Shown here piece after piece: positions 35,221 to 44,251 of a stretch of 64,000 bases of DNA (position 1 is its first letter; every line of letters begins with the position of its first letter). Origin of the DNA: Tamarix chinensis (Eukaryota > Streptophyta > Magnoliopsida > Caryophyllales > Tamaricaceae); the NCBI GenBank assembly GCA_030549775.1, contig CM060173.1, positions 33,848,110 to 33,912,109 on the forward strand, in the 5' to 3' direction. The position numbers and the translations under genes were made by a program. A model generated the notes under the pieces. It was not told the DNA's origin. It was given only the letters and a program-made list of their open reading frames with translations, and made no database searches.

Positions 35221-35862
35221 ATTTTGTTCGGTTCGTATTTCATGACAAAAATTTCAGACTCTCTCATTCTGCACCCTCCCTCTCTTACTCTCGTTCTAAT
35301 GCAAACCATTGCACCACCACATCATGCACCACCACTCCAGCTCCTCTTTACTCCGGAAAACCACCACTTGCTCTCTTTTGCACCGCCAACTCCGAGAAAC
35401 CACCCATTCACTTGCACCATCACACCGGTGCCATTCTCAACGTTGCATATGCTGCCATTCTTATGCACCTTGCCTGCACTTGGTCCTTTTCACTCTATTG
35501 TGTTCGTAGATGGTCATTGTTCTCCTTTTGCTAGCCGTTAGTTCTCTAGCTTGCTGTCGCTCCTTTTACATATGGTTCTATTCTTCTTCACATAGTTTTT
35601 TCTCTTCTTATATATATATATAAACATGCATGCATATTGATGCATGTTGCATTGTTTATTATTGAAACATTATAGTGAAAAATGTGTTGGTAAAAAAATG
35701 TTGTTATTTGTTGTTGAATTTGTCGGTACTATTATATATTAACATGCATGAGTGTGTTGGCCAAGGCTTTACATATATATACACTATTGTAGTGCTTAAT
35801 TAATAAGAGAAATAAAATACTTAAAAATATTAGTAATGTCACTCGTAGAAACTATATATATA

Positions 35863-35905
<43 letters not shown>
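35221..35905 (+). other. CACTA 5' non-coding region
   Basis: Homologous to about 51,720-52,220 of the deleted CACTA element, for example the TTCAGACTCTCT, CACCACAT.ATGCACCACCA and TGTTGTTGAATTTGT segments. It ends in a TA-dinucleotide run. I do not call the Ser/Pro/His-rich frame at 35,224-35,541. Confidence 0.7.
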
Positions 35906-35909
<4 letters not shown>

Positions 35910-36650
35910 ATTAATTGATAATGAAAAGGGATAGGTAATTTGAAAAGTAAGGAAAGGAAAGATGAGAAAGGTTTGAATGAAAGTTTGAAGTTTTATTTGA
36001 ACTTTGAAGTTTGATACATGGATAGGTAGGTGATCGGGTTTCTTGTCCAGCAAGTTTCTCTCTAAATTTCCCGACCCCGAACAATGAACCACTAAGTCCT
36101 CTTTTATAGATACAAGGGGTCCCTAATAGTTACAAATTTTGAAAAGTGAATCAGGAATAATTCGCCGAAAGAAAAAAATAAAAAGTACACAGTGAAAAGT
36201 GTATTAAATGTTTGAACAGGGAAAGTAAAAGTATATAAATAGTAAAAGTAACGTAAGAAAGTTAAAAGTAACCCACATATCGTAGTTTTGCCGCAGATTC
36301 CTTTTTCATTTCCTCTTTTGCTTCTCGGTTGTGTTTACCCATTGCTTTTACCTTTGGATGAAAGTATCAGTCACCGAAAGTATCCTTAGAGAAACTTTTG
36401 CTTTTGTTGACGACGCTTTTGCTTTTTCCTTAACCTTTTGTACTAGTAGAATATTCTTTTCTGCCACTGATGATGGGTGTGTAATTTAGAGAGAAACTCT
36501 TTGAACAAAAAACCCAATCACCTACGTATCCATGTATAGAACTTCTAAATTTCAAATAAAACTTCAAAATTTCATTCAAACCTTTCTATCTCATATTTCC
36601 TTTCCTTCCTTTTATAACTATCTGTCTCTTTTCACTGTCTATTAATCCTT
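35906..36650. mobile_element. Long-terminal-inverted-repeat element inside the CACTA
   Basis: A left arm of about 163 bp (35,906-36,068) and a right arm of about 169 bp (36,482-36,650) are near-perfect inverted copies. Both start AAGGATTAAT and end at the TTTCTCTCTAAATT / AATTTAGAGAGAAA junction. About 410 bp of unrelated, non-coding sequence lies between. The shape suggests a Mutator-like or fold-back element. I found no clear target duplication; the left side abuts a TA repeat. It is absent from the related CACTA at 51,413. Confidence 0.8.
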
Positions 36651-36657
36651 CAAAATT

Positions 36658-36903
36658 TTGGTGTTTCTATTCTTCAGGTATTTTGTTTTTATCCCAAGTC
36701 CTCAGGCAGGTCTTGCCCTAAATTATTCTGATATAACTGAAAACATGTTAAATGTTCTCGAAAAAGAATTCTTAATTAATAAAGAATTCTTAAAAAAAGA
36801 TTACTATTCAAAAGAAAACACCAAAAAGAGAAAGTGGTTTTTCAAACACTGGATGGAACAAAGAGATTATATATATATATATTATTTTTTCATTAATAAG
36901 TAA
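36658..36903 (+). CDS. Unrecognised short open frame in CACTA
   Basis: I do not recognise this 81-codon frame. After a Phe-rich start it has ordinary residue use from about residue 15: PSPQAGLALNYSDITEN, then a Lys/Glu-rich helix-like stretch and KRKWFFKHWMEQRD. An AG-rich junction (CTTCAGGTATT) lies near its beginning, so it could be an exon. It may be a remnant of a captured or element gene, or chance. Low confidence. Confidence 0.2.
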   Translation: MVFLFFRYFVFIPSPQAGLALNYSDITENMLNVLEKEFLINKEFLKKDYYSKENTKKRKWFFKHWMEQRDYIYIYYFFINK

Positions 36904-37730
36904 AGGATACTATGATGTTAGGAAATGTCAAATAATTAAATGAAAATATATTTTACATATACGCATCATTAAATAAAAATTTTAATTAGAGATGCATGTT
37001 AATGACTTTTATTTGATGAGGATTAAATAGACATAGAAAGTAAAGAAGATATAAAAATAAATAATTAAATAAGCAGGAATAATTGTGTATAATAATAATA
37101 ATAATATAGGATTTAATAGGATTTGATTATAGTAAGCTAGGTTTAGGATTAGGGCTTATTAGGTTTAGGGTTAGTTTTTATTATAATTTATTAGGGTTAG
37201 GGCTAGGGTAGGGTTTTGCATTTAATATACTAAATATAATAATTAATATGTTCTCTTATAACAAACTATTATATACATTATTCTCAACTCTACTTTTAAT
37301 AATAGTATATTATTGTACTTAACCTATATATATTTATTATCTTATTAATATCTACTTGATTTTACTATATGGTGCTTCAATAATCTATTGATAGTTTGAT
37401 GTTCAGTTGGTTTGCTAAATATATAACTCAAGATTATATCCTTATTTTAAACATGTTGAGTATAATAAGAGGAAGTTTGATTCAACTTAAATCATTGAAA
37501 AATTTAGTGGGAGTAAATGAAAGGATGTGTTTGGTAATTTATCTTTTCTTGATATTTAATGAAACATTTTTATCAATTGAGAAATAAATAAAAATTAATT
37601 CAAGATTATAAGTTTTATGATGAGTATCTTATATGGGTATCTTGTTATCTTTACATAGTTGGTTAAGATATGGTTGTCTAGCTAGTTGAAGAGTTTATAT
37701 ATTTTATAATTTAGATCCTTTTGAGAACAA
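36904..37730. other. CACTA interior, unassigned
   Basis: AT-rich, with AGGGTTAGGG-like degenerate repeats near 37,140-37,220. No recognised domain. Confidence 0.5.
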
Positions 37731-37913
37731 CATTGATGATAAGATTAATAGTTCTCATTTATAGGTAGTGAGATGACATACCCTCAACCATATCTATGCA
37801 TAGCACCACATGCTGATATACAGACTCATGTTATATGGCTATACAACGAGCTAGGTCGATTGTAAATAAGTGACACATCTTATGAGCCCATCCATTTCAG
37901 ATCATATCACCTA

Positions 37914-38246
37914 TTGTTGACCTTGGCTCAAACAGAGCCATCGTCGTTGGTTACATCTACTTTTTTACATTGGTTTGTCCACTATAATGATGCACCAAAC
38001 CCAAGATTTATTAAGGGTGAGGTGTTTGCTAGAGAGTATGATCAGACATCTAGAGAGGTGATGGTGATTGATGATGAATGGAGGTTTCGTCATAGCTTGC
38101 CTCAGAGTATCCACCCCAGTTACCCTAGAGTATCTATGACTAGACTCTCTAGTGATGATGTGGGGGAACATATGACATATCGTGATAAGTGGAATTTAAG
38201 AGTGATAGTTATTAGTCGAGCTCGACGAGGCTATAGAGGGATTTAG
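37914..38246 (+). CDS. Unrecognised ORF upstream of the CACTA transposase
   Basis: I do not recognise this 110-codon frame as a known domain. Its composition is protein-like: a hydrophobic, aromatic start (STFLHWFVHYND), then FIKGEVFAREYDQTSREVMV, an acidic turn, WRFRHSLPQSIHP and a basic end with RARRGYRG. The conceptual frame may extend upstream to about 37,770 past a stop, where a TAG|GTAGTG junction lies. It sits 0.4 kb upstream of the transposase start and on the same strand. It could be a first exon of the transposase transcript, a captured host fragment, or an element-specific gene. Confidence 0.4.
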   Translation: MLTLAQTEPSSLVTSTFLHWFVHYNDAPNPRFIKGEVFAREYDQTSREVMVIDDEWRFRHSLPQSIHPSYPRVSMTRLSSDDVGEHMTYRDKWNLRVIVISRARRGYRGI

Positions 38247-38603
38247 TTTTATGATTTTGAGTTTTTCTTAATTAGGTGTTTAGACATTAGCAACATTTTG
38301 ATGTAAATAGTGTTGTTATTGCTTTAATCCTATATTATGTATATCTTTTATAATTTGAACCATTGTATAATGTCTTGCTATATATGTATGTATATACATA
38401 TATGAACTCTTTCTAAGTATGAGTAGTTTGAGTATTGATATATTTTTGGAAATGTATCCTCATGATTTATATATATAAACATAATAGCATGATACTTTTG
38501 AGATTAATTCTTTCTAAGCATGAGCTATTTGTGAATTATTAAACTTATAATTAAATTTATTTTAATAATTACTTTTGCATGGGATACATATAGATTGAAA
38601 AAC

Positions 38604-39924
38604 TATGGATCAGAAATGGTTGTCTGCAAATCATTTGTCTAGATAATATAACGAAGAAGTGGAGTTTTTCATCAAGTTCGCAGTTGAACATGCTCGGGAC
38701 TCTTGTAGAATAGTCTGTCCTTGTTGGAAATGTGATTATATTCAGTGTGTCAACACTGATGATTTGAGAGATCATTTGTTTATGTATGAAATTGATACAA
38801 GTTACATTTATTGGATAAGGCATGGTGAGCTAGGTTCTAGATATGATAATGAGAATTTTAGGAGAGAAAATAGTGGATCATCATTTGAGAACTACGAGGG
38901 ACATTTGTTAAAGGAGATAGCTCAAAAGGTTGAGGAAAGTGTTTGGGATTGTCCAACAATGTTCAAAAAGTTATTAAATGACTTGGAGAAAAATTTGTAC
39001 GATGATTGTAATACGTTTACTCGATTATCTACTACTTTAAGGTTGTATAACTTAAAAGCATGTAATAGTTGGAGCGATAAGAGTTTCACAAAATTATTGA
39101 TACTTTTAAACAATATGCTTCCTAATAACAATGTTCTACCCAATCGTACCTATGAAGCGAAGAAGGTTCTTTCCTCTATAGGCATGAGTTATGAGAAGAT
39201 ACATGCATGCCCTAATAATTGTATTTTATTTCGCAATGATGGTGTATCTTTAGATAGTTGTCCTAATCTTTAATGTAAAGCACCATGATACAACAAGAAT
39301 AAGGTGCCTATTGTGGTTTTACGGTATTTTCCTATAATGCCAACATCAAAGCGGATGTTTAATGATGTTGAAGATGCCAAGAACTTGAGATGGCATAATG
39401 ATGAGAAGATGGAATAGTCATCCATCTGACTCTCCACAATAGATGATGATTGATGTCTTGTTTATTGAATTTAGTAAAGAAGCAAGAAATATGTGTCTTG
39501 TGCTTTCTGCGAATGGAATGAACTCGCATAATCAAGGAACCTACAGTTTATGGCTGGTGATTTTTGCTATATACAATCTACCCTTGTGACTTTATATGAA
39601 ATGCAAGTATATGATACTGTCTTTACTCATTTCGAGGCCAAACAAACTAGAGAATGATATTGATGTTTATTTAGTACCTTTTATTGATGATTTAAAGGAA
39701 ATGGGCATTAAAGTATTTGATGCATATGGTGAAGAAAATTTCACTATAAGATAAATGTTATTCTATACTATAAATGATTTTCCAGCATATGGTAACTTGT
39801 CAGGTTATAGTATGAAAGGCTATTATTCATGCGGGATATGTGAGGAGAATACTTCATTTGTTCAACTAACACATGGATGGAAGACTTTCTTCCTTACGCA
39901 TCATAGATTTTTACTGAAGAATTG
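38604..39924 (+). pseudogene. CACTA transposase (TNP2/TnpD-type), truncated
   Basis: The conserved start MDQKWLSANHLSR at 38,604 is followed by an in-frame TAA (38,643), and the main open part runs from 38,659 to 39,273 (204 codons). It has the transposase-associated N-terminal domain (FIKFAVEHARDSCRIVCPCW with paired cysteines, then RDHLF and YIYWIRHGE) and the start of the transposase_21 domain (LLNNMLPNNNVLPNRTYEAK, then a Cys-rich HACPNNC). Homology continues through stops and frame changes to about 39,924 (RYFPIMP, KNLRWHND, DVYLVPFIDDLKE, NDFPAYGNLSGYS). There it is cut off by unrelated DNA before the catalytic region is complete. The protein would bind the subterminal repeats and excise the element. 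It cannot be functional here. Confidence 0.93.
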
Positions 39925-40625
39925 ATGTGTGTACGGTTAGAGTCTCAGACTTGGGTGTAAGATAAACAGTGGTTTAGGGTTAGGAAAGGTGGAAGGCGGT
40001 TTAGGGTTGATGGAAAGATAGAAGGGTTGTTAAAAGGGTTTGGATGGACGAATGGAGTGACAGTTTGGAGTAGGTTTTTCGATGGAAAAGATAGAGGTGG
40101 CGAAGTAAAAAAAAATAGAGGGATAGATTAATCGTTAAGCCACACAGAAATAAAGATTAATGTTTTTCGAAACAAATCGTTCACACAGATTCGACTTGTT
40201 ATGAGATGAACCCACACAGAATTCAGGTTTAAGCAAGTCTAAGGTTTTTCTTCTCATTTAAAATTGTGTTCATTCTCTCGCTTTCTATGGCTTTAAATAG
40301 CCAAAATTTTTCGAGCCTCCCTTCAAAGATTATAATAATCTTGCCACTAATCTTTCCTAGAAACATTGAATTCCCTAAGACTAGCTAGAAGATATTAAAT
40401 GATCTAGCTACTAACAACCTTATTTGACTCAAAATAAAAATAATAATAAATGAATTAAGACTAGCTAGAAGATATTAAATGATCTAGCTACTAACAACCT
40501 TATTTGACTCGAAATAAAAATAGTAATAAATGACTTAAGACAAGCTAGAAGATATTAAATGATCTAGCTACTAACAACCTTATTTAACTCGAAATAAAAA
40601 TAATAATAAATTACTTAATAATAAA
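39925..40625 (-). other. Inserted DNA of LTR-like character within the CACTA
   Basis: Not related to the transposase on either side. On the minus strand a GGCTATTTAAAGCC TATA-like motif lies in a promoter-like context. An 80-bp tandem array occupies its right part. The ends were not resolved. Confidence 0.4.
40375..40614. repeat. 80-bp tandem repeat, three units
   Basis: Units at 40,375, 40,455 and 40,535 differ at only a few bases. Each holds GACTAGCTAGAAGATATT and GATCTAGCTACTAACAACC, with short internal CTAGCTAG palindromes. Confidence 0.97.
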
Positions 40626-41281
40626 TGTAACACCCCCAAATTTACTATTGAAAAATTTCGTTTAAATCAAAAATGTTTGTTAGATATCAATGAAACTTTT
40701 TAATTAAGAATATTTCATTTATATTTAAATAACCATGTGCTTATATTTTAGCTTGTAAGATAGGAAAAAAGTGTCAAAAATAAAGTGATTACTAAGTAGA
40801 ATAAATACCAACATAATATGGTTTGTAAAGTATTTGCAAGCCTTGAAGAGGAGTTGGTATGAGATTTTGATTTATATATTTACTTATAAAAGTCTAATGT
40901 TATAATAATATTCTTAATGTAAGATTAATTTTTAATTTATAGTTCATAACCCAAGACTTGGATCCATGTACCTCCTCCATCAATATTAGTACATCATAGA
41001 AGAAGGATAGAGTAACAAAATATGGATATATTAATGAAGATGTAGATGTTGTTGCTAAAAAAATTATAAGTTTGTAGATATCCTAAGCCCCACTTAGTTT
41101 TCTTAGAGAAAACTATTTTATTATACTTATTCCTATGAGCTAAATTAGAATATATTATATATATTATAGGATGAACTTGAAACATTAGATGCTCAGGGTG
41201 CACAAATATAACATTGTATCCTAGGCTATAGGAATTGTAGAACACCTTGGAAGACATAGGGGTCTTAGATTAGGTGTTACG
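40626..41281 (-). mobile_element. Short solo-LTR-like unit
   Basis: The plus strand starts TGTAACACCCCCAAATTTAC, which over about 50 bp is the inverse of the family B LTR 3' end, and it ends GGTGTTACG. The remaining 600 bp do not match family B. The flanks ATAAA and AGAAT are only a weak duplication. Probably a solo LTR of a related, shorter family. Confidence 0.5.
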
Positions 41282-41332
41282 AGAATGAGTGTGTGTGGCC
41301 AATCTCAAGGTTCTCATAGCACAAATTAAAAA

Positions 41333-43290
41333 GTGGTCATACTCACCTACAAATTAATTATGGCATTTGAATGGATGGAAAAAATGGAGCAAGAGTTTTC
41401 AATTATTAAATCTCAAGGGTATAAGTCAGCCAATTCAGTTGACCATGATCAGCTTCACATACCTAATGTAAATAGCATTAGAGATAGTTGCAAAGCTGAT
41501 GCACATCTTTCTTCTCTTCCAAAGGTAATCATTACAAACTATTAATTGTTATTAAATGTATTTGGTGTCATAAATATTTAATAATCTGTAATATTTTATT
41601 TTAGGTTTTGTATAAATGTCACTTGTTAGCGAATGATCTTTCAAGTCTTTTGGTGAAAGGAAGGGTACGCATTAGTCATAGTATCCAACACAAATAGTCC
41701 ATAGGTTTAAGTTAGCCAAAAATATAAGGTCAGTGAGTATTGACACTTATATCATTGATAGTGCACCCTTGCTTTATTATAAAGAAGGCGATGAGTACCC
41801 ATAGTGCTAGAAGCTCATGGAAGCTTTATGCCTTGGCCTGTGGATCATATACATCTCACCACTAAAGAGTTAATGACATTTGACATCATTATTAGACCTT
41901 ATTTATTACTTACATTGTTTATAAGTTTTTCATATATATATATATATATATATGCTCAATGCATATTTTGTTTATTAATATGAATTAAGGAATCAAAAAG
42001 AAAAAGAATGCTCCTAATAGCAAAACCAATACAGGTACTAGTAGAACAAACAATAAAAAAGAGGGTGTCACTAAAGGAAAGATAGCTAAATCTAAAAAAT
42101 TAGTTGCCTCACAAAAAATTCCTTATTCAAAGAAGACTTAACTTCCACCGGCACTGGCTTTATTGTATTTCTATGCCTAAAACTACCTTAGGAACAATTA
42201 TATTTTCATTGATTGTTATCTTGAGAATGTTGGGAGGGACAACGCTATATATATGGTATCAGCGGTTGAAATAAGTGACATTTATAATCAGGAGTGGATG
42301 TAAACCATGAATGTTGTCGTTTATGTCACAGAAGCATTATTTCATATTTCAAATTTTAGTACTTCTTGTTGCATTGGAATTTTGATGACCTCTTGTATGA
42401 GTTATCAGTTATTAACAAATTTATACTAATATTGTAATCCATAGGTTGGTAGGTAGTTATATTGTGATGGAGGGAATGTTGTCATCTATTGTGTAGCTAA
42501 CGGTACTACAATAAGAGAGGGTAGGCATATATACTATTTAGTAGATCGTATTTTGATTGAGGATTACAACAAGCTTTATCTCATTCCTCATCTCGCACAT
42601 AAACATTAGGTTTTGTATGTTGTCTGACCTAATCTTAATAAAGTCTATGTGTTTGATTGTCTTCAAACCTATGATGTGCCTTTTGGCATCGCTCATCGTG
42701 GCGGGAAAGAATTTATGGACATGTTAGTATACTTTTCACTTCTTACTTCATTAGCTTATTTATGCTTATATTCTACTTTAATTATTTGAGGTACATATAC
42801 TTATAATATTTTATATCCAAATCTATTTATTAGGATACTACGGATGGCATATTCGAGGAGAGGTGGGAATGGTGTCCCTCACCCAAAGAGTCTTGAATAC
42901 GAGCTTGTAATCGTAAGTAGGAAGATAAATATTTTATATTTTTTTAATCCAAATTAATATCTTATAGTTAGAGAGCTAACTAAATTTATTTAATGATGCC
43001 CACAATAGCAGAGCAGTGATGATTATGGATACTATGTATGTACAGTAATGGATCTGATAGTCCAAAATAGATCCAAGCTATATATGTTTGTTTTTCCATA
43101 TTTTTTTTATTAATGAATCATGACATATATATTTTTTACTTGACCTAAGTACTAACTGAATAATCAAATCTTGGACATTGTAGTTTTTCACCAGTGGCTA
43201 TGCATGAGGCCAGAAATACAATGTTGATGAAATTGATGAAGTTAGGGACCAATGGGCCAAGTACGTGCACTCGTACATTCAGTATTAGCT
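41333..43290 (+). pseudogene. CACTA second gene with Ulp1-like (C48) peptidase end, broken
   Basis: The first part (41,333-41,545, 70 codons) is unassigned but protein-like. About 41,600-41,900 reads in shifting frames as the conserved CACTA block before the protease (GRVRISHSIQ, YKEGDEYP and a PWPVDH-like segment). At about 42,560-42,720 the peptidase core appears: LIPHLAHKH followed by a stop where Trp is expected, then NKVYVFDCL. At 43,011-43,060 the active-site segment reads DDYGYYVCTVMDLIVQ, with Tyr where the nucleophilic Cys should stand. A C-terminal tail (QYNVDEIDE-like) recurs in the second CACTA. Ulp1-type proteases cleave SUMO; several plant CACTA lineages carry one. Introns may separate the blocks. 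Confidence 0.75.
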
Positions 43291-43619
43291 AGGGATCTAT
43301 ATTGTACATGCATATTTAGGTTTTTATTTTATCTATGCCTTTTGGTCATATAGTTTATGATCTCTGAACTTTTGAATTTTGAGTGTAGAGCTATCTAGTT
43401 GTGGTATGCCTACTAATTTTGATTTTTGGGTATGCCTAGTGGATTGACACATACCAATTAGAGATTGATTGAAAATATGGAGTATTATTTTGGAGGAAGA
43501 CATGCATGTATATTTGAATTGATGTTGGTTTACATTATAGATTTGGTAAATATTTGAACATACAATTGTATATGCAGGCTGGAACAAAACATAAAAAATA
43601 TAAAAAAAAAACATAGAAG

Positions 43620-44107
43620 TTTTAATAATGCTTCTTACTTAAAACTATTATTATAGATATTTTAATAACAGTTTTCAGTAAGAATTGTTATTAAAACAAT
43701 TGTTTTAATAACGATTCTCAACTAAAACAATTATTAATATAATATTTAATAATGGTTATCCATTCAAACCATTATTAAAAGTTGGAATTTAATCTCAATT
43801 TTATGCTTATTTAATACATATTAGGGTTTAATAGATGCATAATCAATGATTAAAACCCTAATTGGAAGATATTTTAACAATGGTTTTTTGTAATAACCGT
43901 TAATAAAATGTTGTTTTTAATAATGGTTATAACTTAAACACATTTATTAAATACCAAGTTTACACCCATATTTGTGGTTTTTTGTACATTTTTTATGATA
44001 ATTATGAACCATTATTAAAGATTTAATAATAGGTGATTCAATAATAGTTTAAAACCATTATTAAAAGCATAAAATAATTTTTATTTAAACCCTTTTCTGG
44101 GGTAGTG
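43620..44107. repeat. CACTA 3' subterminal and terminal repeats
   Basis: Alternating TTTTAATAACGATTCT / AACCATTATTAAA motifs up to the terminal GGGGTAGTG. Confidence 0.85.
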
Positions 44108-44110
44108 TAG

Positions 44111-44251
44111 CCTTATCAATTAGTAGCAGATCGGTGGAGGAAATATGTCTTGTACTAAAAGTAGCATTAACACCCCAATATTATTTTACTTGCTTCCACA
44201 TTGAACCTTTAAAAATAAAAATTTTCAGTAGTAAATTTTGGGGGTGTTATA
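44111..44251 (+). repeat. Family B LTR, 3' end (nested)
   Basis: Continues the LTR cut at 34,946: CCTTATCAATTAGTAG, then the CAGTAGTAAATTTTGGGGG end and GTGTTATA, where the solo copy has GTGTTACA. It is followed by CCAAT, the partner of CCAAC at 18,069. Confidence 0.88.

Larger units (their letters stand above)
34947..44107 (+). mobile_element. CACTA (En/Spm-type) transposon, 9.2 kb, decayed
   Basis: The left terminus CACTACTACAGAAAGGG and the inverted right terminus CACTACCCCAGAAAAGGG match closely. TAG is duplicated on both sides (34,944-34,946 and 44,108-44,110), the 3-bp duplication of CACTA elements. Subterminal regions (about 34,960-35,220 and 43,620-44,100) repeat AATAACGGTT/AACCATTATT motifs in both orientations. 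Inside are a transposase pseudogene, a second gene with an Ulp1-like end, and later insertions. It interrupts a family B LTR, which continues at 44,111. Confidence 0.95.

Noticed and set aside
37140..37220. Telomere-like AGGGTTAGGG stretch
   Set aside because: Irregular spacing and mixed units; not a tandem telomeric array.
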